Of a stretch of 64,000 nt of DNA, positions 33,434 through 45,846 are shown in pieces. Every line of letters starts with the position of its first letter. Position 1 is the first letter of the stretch. The stretch spans positions 16,182,547-16,246,546 of the forward strand of contig CM026556.1 of NCBI GenBank assembly GCA_015143295.1. Reading direction: 5' to 3'. Source of the DNA: Tetracentron sinense (Eukaryota > Streptophyta > Magnoliopsida > Trochodendrales > Trochodendraceae). A program made the translations under genes and the position numbers. The notes beneath the pieces are model-generated. The model did not search any database, was not told the DNA's origin, and saw only the letters and a program-made list of their open reading frames with translations.

Positions 33434-36400
33434 GCGCTTTATTAGTGAACGAGTGTCTCGCCCGAGTGTTGATCGACACAGGATCCACTCACTCCTTTGT
33501 GTCACCTAGTTTCGCGAAGGTATTTTTGACTGAGGCTATTCCGTTAGAGCGGGAGTTGACCATTGCAACTCCACTCGGTAAGTCAGTTGACACGAACAAG
33601 ATATTCAGAGATTGTGTGGTTCAAGTAGGGGAGAATGAACTAGTGGTCGATCTTATCATTTTGGATTTCCAAGATTTAGACTTTGACGTCATTCTTGGTA
33701 TGGATTGGTTGGCAAACCATCACGGGCATGTTGCGTGTTTTGAAAAGATGGTGAATTTCAAGTCGGAAGGGGGTAAGCCTTTTCACTTCCGAGGATTAAG
33801 AGAGAGGGACATTGCTCGCCTCGCAGCCTTGAGTATAGCACACCCAGAAGCACAAAACTCATCGGCTATTCCAGTTGTGAGTGAGTTCTTAGATGTGTTC
33901 CCGGAAGAACTTCCCGGATTACCTCCTGATAGAGAGATCGAATTCGCTATAGAGCTTGCTCCGGATACCGCTCCGATTTCAAGGGCACCATATAGAATGG
34001 CCCCTATAGAGCTGGAAGAATTGAAGAAACAGATTGAGGAGTTACAACAACTTGGTTTCATCCAACCAAGTGTGTCACCGTGGGGAGCTCCGGTCCTTTT
34101 TGTAAAGAAGAAAGACGGGTCGATGAGAATGTGTATAGACTACCATCAGTTGAACAAGGTAACTATCAAGAATCGTTATCCCTTGCCAAGGATAGACGAC
34201 TTGTTCGACCAACTGAAGGGAGCGAGATTTTTCTCCAAAATTGATCTTAGATCGGGGTATCACCAATTAAGGATCAAGGCGGGAGATGTTCAGAAGACGG
34301 CTTTCAGGACTCGGTATGGGCATTACGAGTTCCTTGTCATGCCTTTTGGGCTGACGAATGCACCGGCGGCATTCATGGATTTGATGAACCGGGTGTTCCG
34401 ATCTTACTTGGATCGATGCGTGATTGCATTCATTGATGACATTTTGGTGTATTCCCAGACACGGGAAGATCACGCACGAGACCTCCGCCTTGCTCTGGAG
34501 ATGTTGAGAGAGCATAGGCTATATGCCAAATTGAGTAAGTGCGAGTTCTGGCTAGAGAAGGTCGCATTTCTTGGACACGTGGTGTCGGCCGAGGGCATTT
34601 CTGTAAATCCAGCCAAGGTTGAGGCAGTCATGAGTTGGGAGAGGCCCAAGAGCGTCACGGAGATACGTAGTTTCCTCGGATTGGCAGGCTACTACCGGAG
34701 ATTTGTGGAGGGATTCTCCAGTTTGGCTGCACCTCTCACCTACTTGACAAGGAAAAATGCAAAGTTCAGTTGGAGTGACCGATGTGAAGTAAGTTTCCAA
34801 GAGTTGAAGAAGCGCCTCACCACAGCCCCTGTCCTTACTGTGCCATCCGGACATGGTGGTTATGAGGTATATAGCGATGCTTCGCATATCGGACTTGGGT
34901 GTGTCCTTATGCAGCATAAGAAAGTCATTGCCTACGCATCAAGACAATTGAAGGAGCATGAAAAGAATTACCCCACTCACGACTTAGAACTCGCCGCAGT
35001 TGTGTTTGCATTGAAGATTTGGCGACATTATCTTTATGGGGAACAATTTGAGGTATTCACAGATCATAAAAGCCTTAAGTATTTGTTTTCCCAGAAAGAG
35101 TTGAACCTGAGGCAAAGAAGATGGGTAGAATTTTTGAAAGACTATGAGTGCTCCATTCAATACCACCCGGGCAAGGCAAATGTAGTAGCCGATGCTCTTA
35201 GCCGGAAGCCTACTGGACTTTTGGCGCATATGATGCTGAAGGAGTGGAGATTGCTGGAGGATGCATCCAACCTTGACATCAGTTTTAGTCTCCCTACCTA
35301 TGGGCCGGTAATGGCTAACATCACAGTTAGGCCATTTATGTTGAGCATGATCCAGGAGTTGCAGGAAATGGATGCCGAACTACTTTCTTGCCGAGACAAG
35401 TCAGTTAAAAGTGGCAGTAAGGACTTTACGGCGAGGAAAGATGGAATTATCACTTTCAAGGGAAGAGTATGTGTCCCAGCCGATGAGAAGCTTAAGCGAG
35501 AAATCTTGTACGAGGCTCACCGGTCCAAGTACACCGTTCACCCCGGGGGTACCAAAATGTATAGGGACTTGAAGAAGCATTTTTGGTGGCGGAACATGAA
35601 GCGAGAAATAGCGGAGTATGTGTCTAAATGCTTAGTGTGCCAACAAGTCAAAGCCGAACACAGGAGACCGGCTGGACTTTTGTAGTCCCTCCCTATTCCC
35701 GAGTGGAAATGGGAACATATCTCTATGGACTTTATCGTGGGATTGCCGAAGACGGTCAAGAAGACCGATGCTATATGGGTAGTTATTGATAGACTCACGA
35801 AGTCTGCTCATTTCTTACCGTACCGGACTACATTCAACTCCAATCAGTTAGCGGAGCTATACATCAAGGAAATAGTCCGATTACACGGGGTGCCAGTGAG
35901 TATTGTGTCGGATAGAGACCCAAGATTCACATCCAGGTTTTGGAAAAGTTTTCAAGGTGCAATGGGCTCCCGATTAGACTTTAGCACAGCTTTCCACCCA
36001 CAGACCGACGGGCAAACCGAGAGGGTGAATCAGGTTATCGAAGATATGCTCCGAGCATGTATGCTAGACTTCAAGGGAAGTTGGGAAGATCACCTACCTT
36101 TGGTGGAATTCGCTTACAACAATAGTTGTCAAGAAAGCATACAAATGGCGCCTTTCGAGGCTTTGTACGGAAGGAGTTGTAGATCCCCGTTGTATTGGGA
36201 TGAAGTGGGAGAAAGAAAGATTTTGGGCCCCGAGTTGATTGAACGAACCGCAGATAGGGTCAAGCTTATACGAGAGAGGTTGAAGACCGCACAAGATAGA
36301 CAGAAAAGCTATGCCGACAACCGAATGAGGGATCTTGAATTCCGAGTCGGTGATTTTGTGTTTGTAAGGATTTCACCGACCAAAGGTGTTATGCGATTCG

Positions 36401-36765
36401 GGAAGAGAGGCAAGCTTAGCCCGAGATATGTGGGTCCGTTCGAGATCATTACTCGAGTTGGTGAGGTGGCTTACCGTGTTGCTTTGCCCGCTCACATGGC
36501 GGCGGTCCACAACGTGTTTCATATCTCCCAGCTTCGGAAGTACATCCCGGATCCTTCTCACGTCATCGAGCTTGATCCGGTTGAGATTCGAGAGGATCTC
36601 ACTTTGGTTGAGAAGCTGGTTCATATTTTGGATCGAAGAGACCAAGTACTTCGCAACAAGACTATTCCGCTAGTTCTCGTGCAATGGCAACATCACGCTC
36701 GAGAAGAGGCTACATGGGAACGTGAGGCCGAAGTCAAGGCGAAGTACCCCGAGTTGTTTGAATGA
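33434..36765 (+). pseudogene. pol: C pol (exon 2), open except one TAG
   Basis: With gag the spliced frame is 1523 codons. Positions below count from the gag Met. Protease DTGSTHSF (Asp 427); RT with [13 protein letters not shown] and the FIDD catalytic pair (first Asp 747); RNase [14 protein letters not shown] and [10 protein letters not shown]; integrase zinc region with KCLVCQQVK; catalytic core MDFIVGLPK (Asp about 1178), VSDRDPRF and ERVNQVIEDML; GPF motif; chromodomain-like tail ILDRRDQVLRNKTIPLVLVQW ending LFE. The only break is TAG at 35683-35685, in the integrase between the zinc region and the catalytic core, where D has a Gln codon. Otherwise all key residues are present, consistent with very recent insertion. 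Confidence 0.94.
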
Positions 36766-36862
36766 TTTTGGGTATAACTTGTAATTTTGTTTCGAATTGT
36801 TATGCTAAGTTGTTTAAATTGTAAAGCACGCATTGTCCAAATTTCGAGGATGAAATTTTTGT

Positions 36863-36875
36863 AAGGGGGGGAGAA
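36863..36875 (+). other. C polypurine tract
   Basis: AAGGGGGGGAGAA lies directly before the 3' LTR. Confidence 0.92.
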
Positions 36876-37084
36876 TGTAGCACCCCGGACTTTTTCATCC
36901 TTAATGAATGGCACTTTCATAGCTAATTGGCCGTTTTCATAGTCTAATTAATAAATAAGAGAGAAATTGGAAATTCTGAAACGTCAGAAATGTGCGTTTT
37001 CGAAAGACGAACCCAACGCAAGTTGAATCATCGAAATCCGACGAGCGAGTCAAAAGATATGGTCAAAACAGTCCAGACATACAG

Positions 37085-37275
37085 AGCACCGATCGCTCGG
37101 TCCAGTCAGCGATCGATCGGTCCATAACCGATCGATCGGTAGCTATCGCACGGTCAGAAATTTTGTATGGGGAAATTTTCCAGAGAGTGAGTTTTTGACC
37201 GATCGATCGGTCATAAACACCAATCGCTCGGTAGGCAATTGATCGATCGGTCATAACCACCGATCGCTCGGTCTT
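37085..37275. repeat. CGATCG palindrome block in C 3' LTR
   Basis: About seven palindromic units of ACCGATCGATCGGT and ACCGATCGCTCGGT types flank the conserved GGGGAAATTTTCCAGAG block. Confidence 0.8.
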
Positions 37276-38811
37276 CGCGTTTTTGCAGAAATTTCAATAA
37301 GGGTTTTATCGTCTTTTGGGGTTAAACCCTTTCTCCTTAAGGCTTGCCCGAGCCTTAGGGCATCATTCACTATACTTAGAGAGATTTGGGAGATAAGAGA
37401 GAGGAGAAAAGGGTTTCCTAAACCTAGGTTGCTTTTGGAGAAGAAATCAAAGGGGTGAAGACCCTAGATCGTCCCCAAGCACGTTTTCTTCAAGATTTCA
37501 ACTCAAGCTCGGGTGGAGGTGCATTCTCCAAGCTAGGGCAGCACTCACTCACGTTTTTGAAAGGGGTTTCTTCCCCAACTCAAGTCCCCTTCAAGCAAAG
37601 GCTTCCTCCTTCCAAATAGAGCTTCTATTTCAAGGTTTCTTCAAGATCAAACCTTGATCTAAGGTTAGTACACCCTACTAACTTCCCCTAACAATAACCT
37701 AGTTTTTCTAGGATATATATGATTTTTGCTACTATGTATTTTCTCCCTTATGAAATGTATCATATTCTCTAAATATAAACAAGATGAGGAAAATGGTGTG
37801 GATGCATGGATGAGAGGTTGATTGAGGCGATGGGATGCCGAATGCATGATGTATGAATGTGTGGTGTGTAGAATGGAAAAATGGAGGATGGGCATTTTAC
37901 CAATAATGAACATACCTTGATTTTTGGATGGAAAGTATGCACAAAAAGAAGAAGAAGAAGATGAACCATTAAGGAACCTTGTATGTTATGTGTTTGACAA
38001 AATGCTTAAACTAGGGATAAATGACATAAATGAAGAAAATGAAAGTAGGCCTTATGCATGTGTTCTTATGAATGATGAACTATTCAAATGCCACGTAGAT
38101 TACTCAAATTCCTATATGTTATACTATGAATTGAAATATGATGCGATATCCCTCTTGTTACACGTGTCCCCATGATTGTCACTATTGGCACGCACACGAG
38201 TACACATGCATGCATGAAACCGGGTTTTCCAAGATTGTATTTATACATGATGAATCAACAACAAAACAAGAACATGACAAGGAGGTTGGTAGCCCCAAGT
38301 GAAGGGTGCTAGCCTCTGGCTCACAAGTGAAATGGAACAAGAACATGACAAGGAGGTTGGTAGCCCCAAGTGAAGGGTGCTAGCCTCTGGCTCACAAGTG
38401 AAATGGAACAAGAACATGACAAGGAGGTTGGTAGCCCAAGGAAGGGTGCTAGCCTCTGGCTCCCAAGAGAAATGGAACAAGAACATGACAAGGAGGTTGG
38501 TAGCCCAAGGAAGGGTGCTAGCCTCTGGCTCACAAGTATACAAGTCAAGAACAAATCAAGACATGAAATACAAGACAAGACACGATACACATACATGATT
38601 TGACCGAGACACGAAAAAGGTTTCCGAGACATGAGTTTTACCGAGGTTTTTGCATTCATACACGCATGTCAAGATATGGCTATGCATCTTATGCTTTCAT
38701 TATTGCTTTAAATTAATATCTTGTATTGCTCACTATTGTTATGCTTTCGCTATTGTTATGGTTAGCTAGTAGTTTGTACTCGTTGAGTATTCCATGCTCA
38801 GCCGTACTTTT

Positions 38812-38988
38812 ATGTCGGCAGGTACTGTGGATGTCCTCGACCCCGAGCCTTGGGTCGAGGAGGAGTATGTAGAGGAGAGGGAGCCACCTATCCCATGGCA
38901 GTCTCAGGAGGATGGGGACTTGGATGTGTGGCCATACCTCGACTACTGTTGTGAGGAGAGGGTTAGAGAGTTCCTTTTTGTATTTTGA
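38812..38988 (+). CDS. Short conserved LTR ORF, 58 aa (C 3' LTR copy)
   Basis: It starts MSAG and contains PEPWVEEEYVEE, with a tail extending to LFVF. An in-frame Met six codons upstream (MLSRTF) is possible. The 5' LTR copy is stopped within the acidic core, which argues against a need for the peptide from that LTR after insertion. Confidence 0.4.
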   Translation: MSAGTVDVLDPEPWVEEEYVEEREPPIPWQSQEDGDLDVWPYLDYCCEERVREFLFVF

Positions 38989-39232
38989 TAGGTGGGCATG
39001 TCCACCTTTACTTTGATTGTATTTGGTATACGTTAACTTGGAATACTATTTGGAGTTATAGAAGAAAAGAAAAAGTTGGCTTATGCTTCCGCACTTATGT
39101 TTAGTTTCCGCGCTCTGATTATCATTGTATTATATTATGTTTAGCCTCTTGCATTACAGGATGGTTTGGCAGGTACACGTAGTCACCTCTAAAGTATCCC
39201 TTAACTCCTAGGGGGTATTTTGGGGCGTGACA

Positions 39233-40773
39233 CTTTTATTACTTGTTTAGTTTTCTTGTGAGCCAGAGGCTAGTACCCGAATGTCCCTGGGCTACCAACC
39301 TCCTTGGCAATGTGTTTTAGAGGTTTTCTTGTGAGCCAGAGGCTAGTACCCGAATGTCCCTGGGCCACCAACCTCCTTGACCTGCAATATTTTCTTGTTG
39401 GTTATTGTATGCATATGCTCTTGAAATCTCGGTTCATGCTATCATGCGTGCTCGTGTACGTGTCAATCGTGACAATCATGGAATAAGGATAATAAGAGAG
39501 ATATGACATAACCCTTCAATTCACAATATATGCATCTGAGAATTTGAGTAATCAACATGGTATTTAAGTCCATTCATCATTCATGAGAATACATGCATAA
39601 GACCCCTTTCCATTTCTTCATTTAAATCGTTATTTCATAGTTTAGGCATTTCGTCAAACACATCACATACATTGTTCCTTAGTAGTTCATTTCCTTATTT
39701 TAATTGCATATTTTTCCATCCAATCACACAGAGGTAAGTTTGTTCTTTGTATAATGTCCATCCTCCATTTCCCACTCACAACCCACGCATATCATACATC
39801 ACACATTCGGCATCCAATCGCCACATCCAATCTCTCATCCACACATCCATTCCATTTCCCTTATCTTGTCTATATTTGTTGAGTTAATAATACCCTGCAT
39901 AGGGAAGGAAAGCATATTATAAATAATCACCATTTACAATAGAAAACCTAGATTATTGCTGGGGAAAGTTAGTAGGGTGTACTAACCTTGAATCAAGGCT
40001 TGATCCTTGGTAGAAACCTTGATTGAAGCTCCAACTTGCAATAAGAAAGATCCTTTCTTGAAGAAGGCTTGGTGTGGGTAAGAAACCCTTGAAGTTTCCG
40101 TGGAAAACGCTGCCCTACCTTGTAGAAGGAGTCCCACACGAGCTTGAGGTTGAATTTTCGAAATCCAAGCTTTTTGGGATGCTCTTAGGTGCTTAAACCC
40201 TTGATCTTACTCTCAAATGGAAAGGGGGCTTTGGAACCCTAGTTTCTTCTCCCTCTCTCTCAAATATCCCTAAGTGTAGTGAATGAGGGCTCAAATGGTC
40301 TAGCAAGCCTTTATGGGTAAGGGTTTAACGCCCAAAAGATGAAAATGCCCTTATAAAAATTTCTGCAAAACACGGGGACCGAGCGATCGGTGGTTATGAC
40401 CGATTGATCAGTTGCCTACCGATCGACCGGTACTCTGACCGAGCGAGAGGTCAAAAAACTCCTCTCTAGAAAATTTCCCCATACAAAATTTTTGACCGTA
40501 CGATAGCTACCAATCGATCTGTTTTGGACCAATCGATCGCTGACTGGACCGAGCGATCGGTACTCTGCATGTCTGGACTGTTTTGACCATATCTTTTGAC
40601 TCGCTCGTCCGATTTCGACGATTCAACTTGCGTTGGGTTCGTCTTTTGAAAATGAACATTTTTGATGTTTTAGAATTTCTGATTTCTCCCTTATTTATTA
40701 ATTTGACTACGAGGAAAACCAATTAGGCACCAAAGTGCTATTCATTAAATATAGAAAAGTTCGGGATGCTATA
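39233..40773 (-). repeat. B 5' LTR, segment 2 of 2
   Basis: It matches from about 22630 or 22790 (repeat ambiguity) to 24313 of the 3' LTR. It includes a palindrome block at 40378-40565. It ends with TATA where CACA-type ends are expected, next to the TSD TATCT. Confidence 0.9.
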
Positions 40774-40778
40774 TATCT

Positions 40779-42298
40779 TGCTTGCTTGGAAAATAAACTA
40801 ATTGTGAGGGAAGGGAGACCCTTCTTCCTAAATGTTCATGCTTGCCATGACATGTATCATACTTGCTTGAAAAATAAACTACTTGTGAGTAAAGGGAGAC
40901 CCTTCTTCCTAAATGCACTTGCGAGGGAAGGGAAACCCTTCTTTATGCATGCTAGTCTTGTTCTTGCCAAAAGCGAGGTAAAACATATCGTAGGATATGT
41001 CCCACCTCTAAATCTCATTCTTGAAAATCCTCGGTAAACCATGTCATGCATGTCGTGCTCGTCAAATCGTGTACAAACTTGCATTTGAATTTAAATATGA
41101 CAATTGGGTAATTCACAATGCATATAACATCAATAATTTGAACAAGTCAACATTCATGCAATTTAAGAAAAATAAGGAAGCACACTATCATAGGCCCTAG
41201 CAATTTCCATAATTAATTAAGCATGCATTTCTTAATTTAAAACTCATTTTATTCACCTTGGCATTTCATCAAACATGGGGTGTGTTCATTATGTATTAAA
41301 CCTACATCATGCTTTTCTAGGTGGATTGATGATCACTTCACACATGTATGTTTATTATGGATACAATGCCCTTCCCCTTTCTCATCATCATTCACACGGC
41401 ATCCAATCGCCAATATTCATCTCCATTCACACCATTCACACATTTCAACTCATAGCACATTTATAGATGAGGTAAAATAAGGAATAAGAAAAGAAAAGGG
41501 AAAATCATGACTAGGAGGGTAGCAAAAGGTACCGACCTTGATAGAGGAAGAAACCCCTAGCAAAACGTGTGTGAGTTGCTACCCTAGCTTGGAGAGCGTA
41601 GTCCTCACGAGCTTGAGCCTTGATCTTGAAGGGAAACGAGCTTGAAGTGATCTAGGGTCTTCAAACCCCTTTGATTTCTTCTCAAAAGCAAGCCCTAGGT
41701 TTAGAGAACCTTTCTCCTCTCTTTCTATCTCTCAAAACACTCTAAGTGTGTGAATGAAGCCCTAAAGGCTCGGGCAAGCCTTAATAGGCAATAGTGAAAT
41801 GCCCAAAAGTTGAAAACACCCTTAATGAAAATTCTGCAAAACGTGGGGGACCGAGCGATCGGTGGTTATAACCGATCGATCGGTTGCCTACCGAGCGATC
41901 GGTGTTCTTGACCGGGCAATCGGTCAAAAACATGCTCTCTGGAAAATTTCCCCATACAAAAAAGTGCACCAGTCGATAGCCTCCGATCGATCGGTTTTGG
42001 ACTGATCGATCGCTACAATGGACTGAGCAATTGGTGGTCTGCAGGTTTTGACAGGAAGTCCATTTTTCACCCATTCCCACTATTTGGACTTGTCCTACTT
42101 CTATTCTAACCTCTTCTAAACTTGCCTAAGACACTTGTAAGGCTATAGTTTATTATTAGATAATTTATTTAATTAATTATAGCATCCTTGAGACAATTCT
42201 CTAAGTTTTCAGATTATCATGTCATGAAATTGGACATTACAAGGTATCATGCCTTGGCACACATTCCAAGACATGAGCAAAAGTTTCGAGGTTCTACA
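40779..42298 (-). repeat. D 3' LTR, segment 2 of 2
   Basis: It continues 20938-21771 after the TATCT duplication. It has GGGAGACCCTTCTTCC repeats (40800-40950) and a palindrome block (41850-42030). It ends GAGGTTCTACA at the polypurine tract. Confidence 0.9.
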
Positions 42299-42311
42299 TC
42301 CTCCCCCCCTT
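42299..42311 (-). other. D polypurine tract
   Basis: The minus strand reads TAAGGGGGGAGGA against the 3' LTR. Confidence 0.88.
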
Positions 42312-42382
42312 ACAAAAATTTCGTCCTTAAAATTTGGACAACACCCTCATCACTAACCAAAACAAAACTACAAATCATATAC

Positions 42383-45300
42383 TCATTCAAACAACTCCGG
42401 ATGCTTCGTTTTGACTTCGGCCTCACGTTCCCATGTAGCTTCTTCTCGAGCATGATGTTGCCACTACACGAGAACCAACAGAATCATTTTGTTGTGAAGG
42501 ACTTGATCTCTCCGATCCAATATATGAACCGGCCTCTCAACTAAAGTGAGATCCTCTCGAATTTCCAACGGTTCTAAGTCTATGACATGCGAAGGATCCG
42601 CAATGTACTTCCGAAGCATAGACACGTGGAAAACGTTGTGAACCGCGGTCATATGAGGTGGAAGAGATACCCTGTAAGCAACTTCACCAACTCGCGTGAT
42701 GATCTCGAATGGGCCAACATATCAAGGACTAAGCTTGCCTCGCCTACCAAATCTCATAATCCCCTTGCTAGGAGATACCTTCACAAAGACTTGATCCCCA
42801 ACCTGGAATTCCAAGTCCCTACGGCTCGTGCCCGCATAGCTCTTTTGACGATCTTGAGCGGCTTTCAACCGATCCCGGATGATCTTGACTATACTAGTAG
42901 TTTGCTCGATCAACTCCAGACCCAACACCTTCCTCTCTCCTACCTCATCCCAATAGAGAGGAGACCCGTAGCTTCACCCATATAAGGCCTCAAATGGTGT
43001 CATTTGGATGCTCGCCTGATAGCTATTGTTATAGGCGAATTCAACCAAAGGCAAGTGCTCTTCCCAACTACCTTTGAAATCTAGCATACAAGCTCGAAGC
43101 ATGTCTTCGATGACTTAGTTCACCCTCTCGGTTTGCCCATCCGTCTGTGGATGAAAAGCGGTGCTGAAATCGAGTCGGGAACCCATAGCTTCCTGAAAAC
43201 TCTTCCAGAACCTGGACATGAATCTCGGATCCCGATCCGACACAATACTAACTGGCACCCCGTGTAGCCTAACAACTTCCTTGATATATAGTGTGGCCAA
43301 GTGGCTAGAATTGAACGTGGTCTGATAAGGTAAGAAATGTGCGGACTTTGTCAAACGGTCGACCACAACCCATATCACATCTGAGTTCCTTGCCCTTTTT
43401 GGCAAGCCAACAATGAAGTCCATGGATATGTGCTCCCATTTCCACTCGGGAATAGGGAGAGATTGTAATAGACCTGCAGGCCGCATGTGCTCTACTTTCA
43501 CCTGCTGGCACACCAAACACCATGCCACATACTCTACAACATCCCTCTTCATATTCTACCACCAAAAGTGACTCTTGAGGTTCCGGTACATCTTTGTACC
43601 CCCTGGATGCACCGTGTACTTTGCCCGGTGGGCTTCATCCATAATCTCTTGTCGAAGATCCGCATTGGCCGAAACACACAGCCTTCCCTTGAATGTGATA
43701 GCACCTTGGCTAGTGAGAGAGAAGTCCTCACTACCCTTGGCAACTTTCTTGTCCCGGAAATCCAATAATTCCACATCCATGGTTTGATATTTTTGGATCA
43801 AATCTATAATGTACGGCTGAACCGTGACATTTTCCAAAACAAGGCTGCGGACGGAATCATTCACACTGATGTCCAGATTTGCCAAATCTTCTAGTAGTCT
43901 CCATTCCTGCACTAACATGTGTGCTAATAACCTCGGAGGTCTTCTACTCAAAGCGTCTACTACTACGTTCGCTTTCCCCGGGTGGTATTGGATGGTGCAG
44001 TCATAGTCTTTCAAAAATTCCATCCAACGCCGCTGCCTCAAATTTAATTCCTTTTGGGAAAAGAGGTACTTGAGGCTCTTGTATACACATAGAATTCCAC
44101 CCCGTACAAGTAATGTCACCAAATCTTAAGCGCAAACACGACTGTAGCGAGTTCCAAGTCGTGCGTGGGGTAATTCTTTTCATCCTCTTTCAATTACCTT
44201 GATGCAGAGGCAATGACTTTCTTGTGTTGCATAAGGACGCACCCAAGTCCAACGTGCAAGGCATCACTGTACACGTCATACCCGCCATGTCCGGATGGCA
44301 TTGTAAGGACGGGGGCCGTGGTAAGCCTCTTCTTCAGCTCCGTGAAACTGATCTTGCACTTATCGCTCCACACGAACTTTGAATTCTTCCTTGTCAGGTA
44401 AGTGAGCGGTGCTGCAAGGCTAGAGAAACCCTCTACGAATCTCCGGTAGTAGCCTGCCAACCCAAGAAAGCTACGTACCTCTGTGACACTCTTGGGCCTC
44501 GCCCAACTCATGACTGCCTCTATCTTCTTCGGATCTACCGAAATGCCTTCAGCATAAACGACATGGCCTAGGAATGCCACCTCTTCCAACCAAAATTCAC
44601 ACTTGCTTAGCTTGGCGTACAGCTTGTGCTCTCTCAGCATTTCCAAAGCAAGACGAAGGTCTTGTATGTGATCTTCCCGTGTCTAGGAATACACCAAGAT
44701 ATCGTCGACAAACACGATCACGCATCGATCCAGGTATGGCCAGAACACTCGGTTCATTAAATCCATAAAGGCTGCCGGTGCATTTGTGAGACCAAAAGGC
44801 ATCACCAAGAACTCGTAGTGTCCATATCGAGTTCGAAAAGTAGTTTTGGGCACATCCTCAGCCTTGATCTTCAACTGGTGGTAACCGGACCGAAGATTGA
44901 TCTTAGAGAAAAATTTTGCTCCCTTCAACTGATCGAACAAGTCATCAATCCTAGGCAGTGGGTACCTATTCTTTATAGTGACCTTGTTCAACTGTCAGTA
45001 ATCGACGCACATCCGCATCGAGTCATCCTTCTTCTTAACAAATAACACCAGGGCACCCCACGGTGAGACACTTGGTCGAATGAAACCAAGGCCTTGCAAT
45101 TCCTCCAACTGAGTCTTCAACTCCTTGAGTTCAATAGGGGCCATTCTATAGGGAGCCCTGAAAATAGGAGCTGTGCCTGGTTCAAGCTCGATCACAAACT
45201 CAATCTCCCTGTCTGGAGGCAATCCTGGTAACTCCTCTGGAAATACATCCAGGAATTCACTCACGACTGGAATAGTCGAAGAGTCTTTTGCCTCGGGGTT

Positions 45301-45701
45301 TGCTAAGCTCAACGTTGTAAAACGGGCAATATCTCTACTTCTCAACCCCCGAAAATGAAATGGCTTACCTTCCACTAGCCGGAAGAGTACCATCTTTTCA
45401 AAACAACCCACATGCCCATGATGTGTTGCTAACCAATCCATTCCGAAGATGACATCGAAGTCGTGAAATCCGTGGATGATTAGATCAACCGCCAACTCGT
45501 GGCTCCCCACTTGAACCACACTGTTTCTATACACTTCATCCGCCAATACTGTTTTGCCAAGAGGAGTCGAAATGGCTAACTCCGGTTCTAGCTGACTAGG
45601 CTCCACAGAAAAGCCTTCTGAAAAACTCGGTAAGACAAACGAATGAGTAGACCCGGTATCAATCAACACTCGAGCCAAACACTCATTGACTAGTAAGGTT
45701 C
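42383..45701 (-). pseudogene. pol: D pol (exon 2), heavily decayed
   Basis: Protease (DTGSTHSF), RT ([22 protein letters not shown]), RNase H, integrase ([27 protein letters not shown]) and the chromodomain-like tail are all still recognisable in order. In-frame stops lie at 44995, 44683, 44194, 44116, 43556, 43115, 42974, 42722 and 42464 (lowest coordinates), and a 7-nt deletion near 44090 in RNase H shifts the frame. Most stops are TGA, TAA or TAG where sisters have CGN, CAA or CAG, the pattern of C-to-T change expected from methylated cytosine. The exon is 7 nt shorter than A's, fully explained by that deletion. Confidence 0.92.
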
Positions 45702-45846
45702 CTGAAAGTTTTGCTAGCTAAGTCAATCCATGCATCAACAGCGTATACATATCGGTATATATACATATAATCATGCCATATATGTACACAATCAAATAAT
45801 CCATAACAAAATTTTAAGAAAAATTAAATAAACCACAACTGTGTAC
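45702..45846 (-). other. Putative gag-pol intron in D (145 nt)
   Basis: On the minus strand it begins GTACAC and ends CTTTCAG, with sequence similar to A's segment. Removal joins the gag and pol frames at the same codon as in the other three copies. Length modulo 3 is 1. Confidence 0.7.

Larger units (their letters stand above)
29765..39232 (+). mobile_element. C: Ty3/gypsy chromovirus, youngest, nearly intact
   Basis: C is a plus-strand element of the B family, inserted in B's 5' LTR. 5' LTR 29765-31740 lacks its first ~390 bp; internal 31741-36875; 3' LTR 36876-39232 is complete. A deletion removed the left junction together with part of B's LTR, so no TSD can be verified. In the 1972 bp shared by both LTRs only about ten substitutions were seen by eye, roughly 0.5 percent, and coding damage is a single nonsense codon. 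Confidence 0.92.
36876..39232 (+). repeat. C 3' LTR, complete
   Basis: A 2357-bp LTR, TGTAGCACCCC...GGGGCGTGACA. It has a palindrome block at 37085-37275 and four AGCCAGAGG repeat units at 38277-38540. The MSAG ORF is intact. Confidence 0.93.
21772..40773 (-). mobile_element. B: Ty3/gypsy chromovirus, carries C in its 5' LTR
   Basis: B is a minus-strand element inserted in D's 3' LTR, with TSD TATCT at 21767-21771 and 40774-40778. 3' LTR 21772-24313; internal 24314-29434; 5' LTR split as 29435-29762 and 39233-40773 around element C, with about 0.5-0.7 kb of the LTR lost at the C junction. The final base pair of the right end is TA rather than CA. B and C are the same family. Confidence 0.92.
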
